DNA of 12,602 bases from Desulfobacteraceae bacterium. GTDB taxonomy: Bacteria > Desulfobacterota > DSM-4660 > Desulfatiglandales > Desulfatiglandaceae. A program made the position numbers and the translations under genes. The stretch is from assembly GCA_030611815.1 (NCBI GenBank), contig JAUWPC010000058.1, forward strand, positions 1 to 12,602. The letters are read 5' to 3'. The notes under the pieces are model-generated. The model saw only the letters and a program-made list of their open reading frames with translations, was not told where the DNA came from and made no database searches. This document shows positions 6,977-12,602 of this stretch, in pieces. Within the stretch, counting starts at the first letter, position 1. The number at the start of each line of letters is the position of its first letter.

Positions 6977-7121
6977 TAGTGTCCATCCAGAAATGAGATA
7001 GTTTTTGCAAGGTCAAGGAAGATGAGGATTCTAACCACAGGAATACATTGAGTATTTCGAGGATTAAAATCCGAATCTGACGCAGAGATTGCGGAAAATA
7101 GCCATTTATGGATGGGCACTA
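6977..7121. mobile_element. MITE-like element with inverted ends
   Basis: The 19-base ends are near-perfect inverted repeats: TAGTGTCCATCCAGAAATG at 6977-6995, and the reverse complement of 7103-7121 reads TAGTGCCCATCCATAAATG, 17 of 19 matching. Weaker pairing continues inward. The element is about 145 bases and holds no gene. Both ends are bounded by TA, which would fit the TA target duplication of IS630/Tc1-mariner type transposases, so it could be a non-autonomous derivative of such an element. It lies directly upstream of the response regulator's ribosome binding site and so could carry or disturb that gene's promoter. No transposase is present in the window. Confidence 0.6.
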
Positions 7122-7269
7122 TATAATTATCTATCACTTTTATAACAGAGATCTCTAATTTGTCAAAATAAATCGAGCTATGCCGGCTGAACTGAACTTG
7201 TTTTTAAATCGGACGCAAATAAACGCAGATCTGCAGGATAAAGATCTTAGTGGGTGGAAATCAAGCGAT
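7122..7269. other. Gene-free remainder of the 6948-7269 gap
   Basis: No gene is seen. The stretch is AT-rich and contains a short direct repeat of ACGCAAATAA and ACGCAGATC near 7213-7231, a motif resembling intergenic repeat debris. It separates the downstream end of the aldolase gene from the MITE-like element. Confidence 0.4.
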
Positions 7270-7926
7270 TCAGGGATTCCGAAGTGACTTGATCTGGCCT
7301 ATGTTTTCCGCTGGGATAGGAGGGGCCTTGCCGCCGGTAAGGACGTAGACCCGGGCTGCCTCGTCTATTTCCTCGGCAATATTCAGGGCCTCTTCAAACG
7401 ATTTCCCTACTGTTATTAGACCGTGGTTTTTCAAGAGGACAGCGTAAGCCCCCTTTCCGGACAACTCTTGAGTGACTGCTTTGGCAAGATCCCCGGTACC
7501 CGGGACCATAAAAGGGAGCATAGAGAGAGGGTAGGCATAATAGACAAATCCGGGCGTAAGGGCCGGCAGGGTGCTGGGTCCAGGCTCGAACATGGTTGAG
7601 GCTGCGATGATATGAGGGCCGTGCAGATGAAAAACGACGTTTATGTCAGGCCTCTCCCGGAGAATCCTCAGGTGCATATTGGCTTCTTTCGTGGGTTTGT
7701 CCCCTTCCATAAGGAGGCCTTTCTCATTGACAACCGAGACCGTGTCCGGATGGAGATCGCGAAGGGAATAATTGGTGGGGGTAAGCAAGACGCGGTTACC
7801 GGACCGAGCGGCAATATTTCCACCCACGCCAGCCGCTAAATGTCTCTCGTATAGCAAGTGACAGAATCTGCAGAATTCCTCTTTTGAAGCGGAAAAATCA
7901 TCCCTTTGATCATCTTTTGACGCCAT
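7270..7926 (-). CDS. Class II aldolase/adducin family protein
   Basis: The 218 residues match the family of L-fuculose-1-phosphate and L-ribulose-5-phosphate aldolase/epimerases. The visible signature is GGNIAAR (35-41), LTPTNYSLRDL (48-58), PTKEANMH (78-85) holding the catalytic-type Glu81, the zinc ligands His100 and His102 in VFHLHGPH, and the third His168 in LLKNHGLI. All metal and acid residues are present, so it should be an active zinc enzyme that cleaves or epimerises a phosphorylated sugar, or decarboxylates or aldol-cleaves a related oxo-acid. The substrate cannot be read from sequence. The ATG is preceded by GGAG at a good distance. No sugar kinase or isomerase is beside it, which argues against a complete fucose or arabinose pathway here. 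Confidence 0.88.
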   Translation of the reverse strand: MASKDDQRDDFSASKEEFCRFCHLLYERHLAAGVGGNIAARSGNRVLLTPTNYSLRDLHPDTVSVVNEKGLLMEGDKPTKEANMHLRILRERPDINVVFHLHGPHIIAASTMFEPGPSTLPALTPGFVYYAYPLSMLPFMVPGTGDLAKAVTQELSGKGAYAVLLKNHGLITVGKSFEEALNIAEEIDEAARVYVLTGGKAPPIPAENIGQIKSLRNP

Positions 7927-7959
7927 CTTTACTCCGTCATAGGTTCTGAATATCCCTTA

Positions 7960-8150
7960 AACAATGTGTAAGCGTTCACAGGCTCAGCGTTCACAGGTTC
8001 AGGGTTTGATATTTTTTTTGGATTCATAATCTTAATCGTACTCTTAATCATAATCGTGTTGAGTAAGATTAGGATTATGATTAAGATTATGAAATAGGAA
8101 ACTTATCTCATCCCTTAATCTTTCAACCCGTGAACGGCTACAACAATGTT
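7960..8150. repeat. Composite inverted-repeat element with central hairpin
   Basis: The outer ends (7960-7982 and 8127-8150) are imperfect inverted repeats: AACAATGTGTAAGCGTTCAC against the reverse complement AACATTGTTGTAGCCGTTCAC. Inside the left end a 15-base unit (AGCGTTCACAGGCTC) is repeated in tandem at 7971-7985 and 7986-8000 with one change. The middle is a long hairpin. The element has no coding potential. It looks like a small non-autonomous mobile or REP-like unit. Confidence 0.5.
8023..8093. repeat. Long AT-rich hairpin
   Basis: TTCATAATCTTAATC at 8023-8037 pairs perfectly with 8079-8093. The inner sequence continues to pair imperfectly (CTTAATCATAATCG against GATTAGGATTATG-like bases), built from repeated TAATC units. 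It is preceded by a run of eight T at 8012-8019, which would follow the hairpin on the minus strand as A, not T. It is therefore not a simple terminator for the plus strand. Confidence 0.65.
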
Positions 8151-8240
8151 AACGCGAGAGGGGGAGTATTTCAAGGGTATTTTCCGACTTGACCCCTGGG
8201 CCTTTCTGTGTGATAAATTATGAAAAATTTGTGACCATTT

Positions 8241-8271
8241 TTGCGAAAGGGAGATTCTGATCCCTTCGCAA
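8241..8271. promoter_or_regulatory. Hairpin covering a Shine-Dalgarno-like sequence
   Basis: TTGCGAAAGGGA (8241-8252) pairs with TCCCTTCGCAA (8261-8271) around an eight-base loop with one bulged A. The left arm contains AAAGGGAG, the only ribosome-binding-like sequence ahead of the small frame ending at 8448. If transcribed, the hairpin would hide it. No T-run follows on either strand, so termination is unlikely. Confidence 0.45.
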
Positions 8272-8274
8272 TTA

Positions 8275-8448
8275 GTGCTCGTGGACTTTCAACTGATAGG
8301 TGCTATTGTTTCAGCGATCCTTGAGGAGTTATCTCAGGCCCGTGACATGGAAAGTACCTTTGATTATGTCCCTCGATTCCATGTGCTGGACAAGACCTAT
8401 AGCTTAGAGGAATGGGGGGCATATATGAAGTTGTCGGTGGTTGAATGA
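8275..8448 (+). CDS. Possible small protein, 57 residues, unknown function
   Basis: A frame open from 8224 ends with TGA at 8446-8448. GTG at 8275 or 8281 are the possible starts (57 or 55 residues); there is no ATG until residue 25. The composition is protein-like: a hydrophobic-acidic helix (FQLIGAIVSAILEELSQARD), then aromatic-rich DYVPRFHVLDKTYSLEEWGA. No family is recognised. A Shine-Dalgarno-like AAAGGGAG lies over 20 bases upstream inside a hairpin, so translation from GTG is doubtful. It may be a C-terminal remnant of a larger gene, lost when the repeats around it arrived. It is followed by short tandem repeats. Confidence 0.33.
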   Translation: MLVDFQLIGAIVSAILEELSQARDMESTFDYVPRFHVLDKTYSLEEWGAYMKLSVVE

Positions 8449-8455
8449 CCTCAAG

Positions 8456-8481
8456 GATTGTCGATTGTCGATTGTCGATTG
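8456..8481. repeat. Heptamer tandem repeat TCGATTG
   Basis: Three exact copies of TCGATTG lie at 8461-8481, preceded by a partial copy (GATTG) at 8456-8460. This slippage-prone array starts eight bases after the small ORF stop. Confidence 0.9.
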
Positions 8482-8586
8482 AAATGATATCCCTGACCGG
8501 AATCCGAGGTTCAATATCCGTTGAATGATGGTTAAATAGTGCCCAGAAAGGGTGCGGGACTTTTTTTTGTATGAAAGGATGCTGTT

Positions 8587-9414
8587 ATGAAAATTGCCCA
8601 GTTTTACGATGAAAATGGAGTAGGTTTAGGATTAATCGAGGCGGGTCATCTCATCCCTATCGATTTCTCCGGGGACATGATCGATTTTATGGGGAGTCGA
8701 AGTTTAACCGGCTATGAACGTAGAACGCCGATCCCTCTTGACCGGGTGAGATTTGCGCCCCCGGTAAGCCGGCCATCCAAAATTGTGGCCCTCGGCCTCA
8801 ACTACAAAGATCACGCCGAAGAAAGCAAGGGCAAGGTTCCTGAAACCCCTCTTCTTTTTGCCAAGTTCCCCAGCAGTCTGATCGGGCACATGAATCACAT
8901 CAGATGGGACAGAACTGTTACCAAAAAGGTGGACTTTGAGGCGGAACTGGCCGTGATTATCGGACAGGCTGTTTACAGGGTTCCTGAAGAAGATGCCCTG
9001 AAAGCTGTTTTCGGATATACCTGCGCCAATGATGTAAGCGCCAGGGATCTCCAGTTCGGCGATGGTCAGTGGGTGCGGGGGAAATCCCTGGATTCCTTCT
9101 GCCCGCTCGGACCATGGATTGTAACGCCTGATGATTTACCCGACCCCCATTCGTTGAAAATACGTTGCAGCGTCAACGACCGTCTTATGCAGGACAGTAA
9201 TACAGACCGGATGATATTCAGGGTCCCGGAAGTAATCAGCTTCCTCTCCAGACATTTCACGCTAAACCCCGGCGATATCATCCTGACCGGCACTCCCAGC
9301 GGGGTAGGGGTTTTCCGTCAGCCTTCGGTCTATCTTAAAGATGGTGATGAGGTGGTGGTGGAGATCGAGGGAGTGGGCCGACTTGTCAATACCTGTTCAG
9401 TCATTGGGCATTAG
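8587..9414 (+). CDS. Fumarylacetoacetate hydrolase family protein
   Basis: The 275 residues form an N-terminal small domain and the FAH C-terminal fold. The signature begins at SKIVALGLNYKDHAEE (64-79). The metal ligands Glu118 and Glu120 lie in DFEAELAVIIG, and Asp149 in CANDVSARDLQ. Lys166 lies in RGKSLDSFCPLGPW, and the GTPSGVG loop is at 235-241. The family cleaves C-C bonds or isomerises or decarboxylates 2,4-dioxo acids (acylpyruvases, 2-hydroxyhepta-2,4-diene-1,7-dioate isomerase, oxaloacetate decarboxylase). All key residues are present; the substrate is open. AAAGGA lies seven bases ahead of the ATG. The last few residues (about SVIGH) and the stop are encoded by a short repeat shared with the neighbouring gene. 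No aromatic degradation genes are beside it. Confidence 0.92.
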   Translation: MKIAQFYDENGVGLGLIEAGHLIPIDFSGDMIDFMGSRSLTGYERRTPIPLDRVRFAPPVSRPSKIVALGLNYKDHAEESKGKVPETPLLFAKFPSSLIGHMNHIRWDRTVTKKVDFEAELAVIIGQAVYRVPEEDALKAVFGYTCANDVSARDLQFGDGQWVRGKSLDSFCPLGPWIVTPDDLPDPHSLKIRCSVNDRLMQDSNTDRMIFRVPEVISFLSRHFTLNPGDIILTGTPSGVGVFRQPSVYLKDGDEVVVEIEGVGRLVNTCSVIGH

Positions 9415-9437
9415 TCATTGGGTACTGGGTATTGGGG
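9399..9437. repeat. Short direct repeat spanning two convergent gene ends
   Basis: AGTCATTGGG occurs exactly at 9399-9408 and 9413-9422, followed by the related ACTGGGTATTGGGG at 9424-9437. The plus-strand FAH stop (9412-9414) and the minus-strand binding-protein stop (9415-9417) touch inside it. ATTGGG-type arrays of this kind are common intergenic filler in environmental genomes. Confidence 0.75.
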
Positions 9438-10152
9438 TGATTAGGGATTTGTAGGCCTTTTCCATCCTTTCCATCAGTTCTGTTGCACCGGGCGTTTTTT
9501 TGGACACAATAAAATATATACTCAGCTTTGAGATCGAATGAGACTGAACGCCTTCAATACCCACTTCTTCTATGGCAATGGAGGCAGGACGACGGTAATC
9601 AAGGACATAATCCGCCCTCTTGGCCTTTAGTTTTCGAAAGGCGAGGGTGTGGGTATGTGATGGATCCATTATAATATGATTGACCGGGTCCTTAAGGAAT
9701 CTGACAAGCCCGCCATACCCGTACCCCATGATGACAATGACCCTTTTGTCTTTCAACTGTTCTATTGTCTGAATAAGTGGCGTCCCTTTTCTGGCATACA
9801 CCCTCAGATCGAGTTCAGCCACTGCAAAATCACTGAATATGACCTTACCCTGGTAAAAAGGAACCCCCTTGGTCCCCATGTAAATATCGGTTTTTCCGGT
9901 TGAGAGGTTGCTGAACAGGCGCTTTTGGGGGAACCCTTTTACGGTATAGGGGATCCCTGCATGCTTGAGGACTTTTTCCATTAAATCGACCATGATACCC
10001 TTGTAGGCACCTGACTTTTCTATCACGGAATATGGGGGAAAATCGAGGATCCCTACATGGTAAGTTCTGTCGTCCGCCACGGCTGGGCTGCAGAAAACAT
10101 AGACTGCCAAAAGAATGAGCCATAATAGGAAAATACACTTCACTCTCTTCAT
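9415..10152 (-). CDS. Periplasmic solute-binding protein, family 3
   Basis: The 245 residues start with a clear Sec signal peptide: MKRVK, hydrophobic 7-20, and AVA before DD, with likely cleavage after residue 26. The mature part has the bilobed family 3 pattern: YHVGILDFPPYSVIEKSGAY, KGIMVDLMEKVLKHAGI, TGKTDIYMG and a closing YVLDYRRPA stretch. Such proteins bind amino acids or other small polar solutes for an ABC importer or for a sensor. No permease or ATPase gene is adjacent, so it may be an orphan that serves a distant transporter or a signalling protein. AGGAGG precedes the ATG at a good distance. The last seven residues (PIPSTQ and the Thr before) are encoded by the short repeat at 9399-9437, so the native C-terminus may be altered. 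Confidence 0.88.
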   Translation of the reverse strand: MKRVKCIFLLWLILLAVYVFCSPAVADDRTYHVGILDFPPYSVIEKSGAYKGIMVDLMEKVLKHAGIPYTVKGFPQKRLFSNLSTGKTDIYMGTKGVPFYQGKVIFSDFAVAELDLRVYARKGTPLIQTIEQLKDKRVIVIMGYGYGGLVRFLKDPVNHIIMDPSHTHTLAFRKLKAKRADYVLDYRRPASIAIEEVGIEGVQSHSISKLSIYFIVSKKTPGATELMERMEKAYKSLITPIPSTQ

Positions 10153-10202
10153 CTTTTGCCTCCTGGGTTGCTTGATACGTTGTGTTTAGTACCATTATTT
10201 TT

Positions 10203-10283
10203 TCATTTTTTCAATGGCACTGCTGACTGGGGGGTGCGCTGTACCGTTTTTTTGCCACTTCGGGGACTTTGTTCACTGGACAT
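10203..10283 (-). CDS. Doubtful 26-residue basic ORF
   Basis: On the minus strand an ATG at 10283 follows AAGGGGG and opens 26 codons rich in Ser, Lys, Arg, Pro and Gln, ending at TGA 10203-10205. It begins 16 bases after the alpha/beta hydrolase stop, so it would be translated from that gene's transcript. There is no hydrophobic core and no recognised family. The good ribosome-binding distance is the only support, and it may be chance. Confidence 0.15.
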   Translation of the reverse strand: MSSEQSPRSGKKTVQRTPQSAVPLKK

Positions 10284-10299
10284 TGATCGCCCCCTTAAT

Positions 10300-11256
10300 T
10301 CACCTCGGGCCAGGTTCTCTTTGCTCAAGAAAGTTTAAATACAACGCCGCTGTTTCTTCCGGTTTCTCAATCATGGGGAGATGGCCCACGGCATCCATCA
10401 CCTCTGCTTTAGCGTTCGGCATAATCGCTTCGAGAATCTTTGCACCAGATACGTGAAGCACCCTGTCCTGCTCGCCCCAGACGATGAGGGTTGGAATTGG
10501 CAGGCCTTTCAGCATAGCCTCTAAGGGAGGATCGTCCACAGAACTACGAAGTTGTTTGAAAATCTTGCGATTGAGCGACTGATGCTCGATGGCTTCTTGA
10601 ATTAGGTGCTTTTTGATGGCACGGGGTATGAACGGCCTTTTCACAAATACGAAATCCAGCAAGCGCTCATAGTCTTCAATGCTTTCTGCAACCAGGGGAT
10701 TTGGTTTTCCATCCTTTAGTCGGCGGAACATTTCACTTGGTTCAGAAGAGACAACACCGCCCGGGGCAATCAGCAGGAGACTTTTGAGATCCTTCGGATA
10801 GCGTGATGCGTATGCCCCTGCGATGTTGCCCCCCATGGAGTTTCCACCGAGGTGCAATGACTTGATTCCTAAGGCCCGAATAAATGCCTTTATCCTCTCA
10901 GCCTGAACGCGAATGGTATAGTCGCCGTCAGGGTCAGGACTGCTTTCCCCGAAACCTGGCAGATCTGGAGCAATCACCCTGAAATGAGAAGTGAGGTGCT
11001 TTCCAAATCGTGTCCAGTTGTCCTTGTTTGCACCGAATCCGTGGATCAGCACAAGTGCATCGCCCTTTCCTCCTTCCAGATATTCAATACGCAACCCCTT
11101 TACATAGATGCTGTGCTGCTTCAGACCTGCGGCACTTCTTTCTGCCGTTTTCAGAAGATCAAACATCACCCCCGGAAATAGAAAATAAACACCAAACAAA
11201 CAGAGGAGGATGATTAACGGAGCCAGAATAAATATCTTTTTCATCTTATTTGTCAT
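10300..11256 (-). CDS. Membrane-anchored alpha/beta hydrolase
   Basis: The 318 residues begin with one transmembrane helix (about 9-27) that should act as an uncleaved anchor, placing the hydrolase domain in the periplasm. The catalytic set is intact: oxyanion loop HGFGANKDNW (72-81), nucleophile Ser140 in GNSMGG, acid Asp264 in WGEQDRV and His292 in VGHLP. The layout resembles the membrane-bound lipase/esterase branch of the family. The substrate is unknown; short-chain esters are the usual guess. GAAGGAG lies 14 bases upstream of the first ATG and nearer in effect to no other start; the ATG at residue 5 is an alternative. The gene is divergent from the EamA transporter across 243 bases with no clear promoter. 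Confidence 0.9.
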   Translation of the reverse strand: MTNKMKKIFILAPLIILLCLFGVYFLFPGVMFDLLKTAERSAAGLKQHSIYVKGLRIEYLEGGKGDALVLIHGFGANKDNWTRFGKHLTSHFRVIAPDLPGFGESSPDPDGDYTIRVQAERIKAFIRALGIKSLHLGGNSMGGNIAGAYASRYPKDLKSLLLIAPGGVVSSEPSEMFRRLKDGKPNPLVAESIEDYERLLDFVFVKRPFIPRAIKKHLIQEAIEHQSLNRKIFKQLRSSVDDPPLEAMLKGLPIPTLIVWGEQDRVLHVSGAKILEAIMPNAKAEVMDAVGHLPMIEKPEETAALYLNFLEQREPGPR

Positions 11257-11499
11257 GGTTTGTACAAAGACTCCTTCAAAGCACTAATAAATCATAATTA
11301 TCAATTAGCTGGATCGGCAACTATTTTTTCCTTCGATCCCGGGACCATGATATGATACAAGGCTCCAGGGGTGTCACTTGGCGCCCTTCGCGGCATAGCA
11401 GAGGACCTCACCTTTCTTTCAGACAGAAAAGCATAAAATCACATAACCCCTTTTCACATAATGCCGTATTATATCGATATTTGATGAGGCCTGTTTTTT
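11257..11499. other. Divergent intergenic region
   Basis: This 243-base gap must hold the promoters of the alpha/beta hydrolase (minus) and the EamA transporter (plus). AT-rich segments near 11280-11310 and 11455-11480 are candidates, but no pair of -35 and -10 boxes with proper spacing stands out. No riboswitch or RNA gene is recognised. Confidence 0.35.
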
Positions 11500-12366
11500 A
11501 TGGATGAAGCTCTTGTACCAATCCTCTACGCGGCATTCGCAGCTTTTTGCTTTGGCGGGCAAGTTGTTGTGACCATGAGGAGTTTTACACATGTGGACCC
11601 TCAGACCAGTTCAATGATTTCCATCGGCACCTGCGTGGTGATTTTCTGGTTGCTGTCTCCATTCTTACTTAAAGCTGAATACTTGGCGAATCCCGGAATG
11701 TGGGTCTTTTTTGTCAATGGCCTGATCCATCCACTCTTTTCCATATATCTGGCATTCGAAGCCACCAAACGGATGGGTCCCACTGTATCTGCAACAATTT
11801 CGGCAACGGCGCCTCTCTTTGCTACCGCAGGTGCAGTGTTGGTGCTGGGAGAGCATATCACTATCGTGCTTCTTATGGGTACCATAGCCACTGTGGTGGG
11901 GATAATGGTACTTTCCTGGAGGCAGCAGGAGGACAGGGATTGGGCCTTGTGGGCACTTATTCTTCCCATCGGCGCTGCCGTTATCCGCGGGGTCAACCAC
12001 AATCTTGGAAAATTCGGGTTAGAGATGCTCCCAAGTCCCTATTTTGCAAGCTTTGTCTCTTTCACAGTCTCCTTTATCGGCTCCGTGCTTATCTACCGTC
12101 TCCGGATCGGCAGCCTGCCGTTTATCCTCCCCCTGCGAGGCCTCATGTGGAGCGGGTTTTCCGGAGCATTGATAGCCATGGGGGCTTTAAGCATGTATTC
12201 AGCGCTTAACTGTGGAAAGGTGGTCGTGGTCTCCCCGATCATTGCAACTTTTCCGGTCTTTACCCTTGTCATCAGTCTCCTATTTCGTCAGGAGCGGTTC
12301 AGGTTGCGCATATTGGTCGGAGTGATGCTGGTAATGGGAGGCATCATCTGGATCTGTATTCAATAG
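11500..12366 (+). CDS. EamA/DMT-family transporter
   Basis: The 288 residues form about ten hydrophobic helices arranged as two repeats, the hallmark of EamA (drug/metabolite transporter) proteins. The end of the first repeat (PTVSATISATAPLFATAGAV, then LGEHIT) and of the second (VVVVSPIIATFPVFTLVISL, then RQERFRLRILVGVMLVMGGI) match each other. Such carriers export metabolites such as amino acids or purines from the cytoplasm; the substrate cannot be predicted. The ribosome binding site is weak (TGAGG 12 bases before the ATG), but the reading frame starts in the usual place just before the first helix. It is convergent with the LOTUS-domain gene, with 46 bases between stops. Confidence 0.9.
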   Translation: MDEALVPILYAAFAAFCFGGQVVVTMRSFTHVDPQTSSMISIGTCVVIFWLLSPFLLKAEYLANPGMWVFFVNGLIHPLFSIYLAFEATKRMGPTVSATISATAPLFATAGAVLVLGEHITIVLLMGTIATVVGIMVLSWRQQEDRDWALWALILPIGAAVIRGVNHNLGKFGLEMLPSPYFASFVSFTVSFIGSVLIYRLRIGSLPFILPLRGLMWSGFSGALIAMGALSMYSALNCGKVVVVSPIIATFPVFTLVISLLFRQERFRLRILVGVMLVMGGIIWICIQ

Positions 12367-12412
12367 GGTGTTATTAGGGGATCGGAAGAAAAAGGTAGAT
12401 AAGTTTTTCTCC

Positions 12413-12602
12413 TTATTTCTTTCTTTTGTCTTTTAAATAAATTGCCTTTGAGGCACCATCGCCAACAGCTCTTTCTTCGATTTGAAATAGCTTTATTGCT
12501 GGTGCAAGTTCCCCCAACTTTTTGTAACCATAGTTTCGCGGATCAAACTCTGGCGCCTGCTTGGCAATGTTACTACCCACGGATGCAAGATGAGCCCAGC
12601 CA
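12413..12602 (-). CDS. C-terminal OST-HTH/LOTUS-type domain (3' part of gene)
   Basis: On the minus strand a frame enters from the right edge (first full codon at 12601) and ends at TAA 12413-12415, giving 62 residues. The sequence GWAHLASVGSNIAKQAPEF, then DPRNYGYKKLGEL and KLFQIEER, matches the end of OST-HTH/LOTUS winged-helix domains. These bind RNA and in bacteria usually follow a NYN (PIN-like) nuclease domain of the LabA/DUF88 type. The nuclease part would lie outside the window. The tail is Lys-rich (KDKRKK). The domain call is good; the full architecture is inference. Confidence 0.72.
   Translation of the reverse strand, partial: GWAHLASVGSNIAKQAPEFDPRNYGYKKLGELAPAIKLFQIEERAVGDGASKAIYLKDKRKK

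Noticed and set aside
8535..8570. Possible terminator (GCCC...GGGT followed by eight T) before the FAH gene
   Set aside because: The stem is only three or four pairs with wobbles, and the T-run is preceded by unpaired GCGGGAC. It is too weak to annotate.
11340..11420. Possible structured RNA or tRNA-like stretch
   Set aside because: No cloverleaf, T-loop or known riboswitch core could be traced; pairing is scattered.
11700..12209. Plus-strand open frame of 169 codons inside the EamA gene
   Set aside because: It is a shifted-frame shadow rich in Cys, His, Arg and Tyr, while the main frame gives ten clean membrane helices.

Overview
The window reads like an accessory-rich stretch of chromosome from an anaerobic Deltaproteobacterium (Desulfobacterota). 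This is inferred from protein style: a Cys-rich 4Fe-4S protein with an N-terminal helix-turn-helix-like region, a small SAP/Rho-N-like protein with a Cys tail, an SH3b-AMIN protein, a divergent Hfq-like protein, and intergenic repeats typical of environmental anaerobes. No rRNA, tRNA, CRISPR array or intact transposase is visible.

Left part (1-3791). The 3' end of a SAP-like gene runs off the left edge. It meets, tail to tail, a decayed 3' fragment of a recD2 helicase gene (about 195-352, minus). Next come a complete 4Fe-4S protein gene (426-1526, plus), a tiny overlapping reading frame (1523-1630), and a full-length recD2 (1581-3791, minus). The 4Fe-4S gene therefore sits between two directly repeated recD2 3' ends, one of them a relic. 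This records an old duplication or insertion.

Middle (3792-6962). Upstream of recD2 is a relic of a histidine kinase ATPase domain. It is followed by a membrane-anchored SH3b-AMIN envelope protein (plus). Convergent to that gene is a minus-strand pair: a single-domain response regulator followed by a 201-residue protein with one clear, and perhaps two, Sm/Hfq-like folds. The Sm-like protein is the most novel-looking gene here.

Right part (6963-12602). A MITE-like inverted-repeat element separates the response regulator from a class II aldolase gene (minus). A 660-base repeat-rich gap follows, holding a composite inverted repeat with a long hairpin, a possible small gene, and heptamer repeats. 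After it lie a fumarylacetoacetate hydrolase family gene (plus) and a convergent family-3 periplasmic binding protein gene (minus). The C-termini of these two genes are written in one shared short repeat. A membrane-anchored alpha/beta hydrolase (minus) and a divergent EamA-type transporter (plus) follow. The window ends inside a gene encoding an OST-HTH/LOTUS-type domain (minus).

There is no long operon. Most genes are single units in alternating directions, separated by repeats and relics, which points to a region of frequent rearrangement. The aldolase and FAH-family enzymes could act on related oxo-acids, but nothing in the sequence fixes their substrates.
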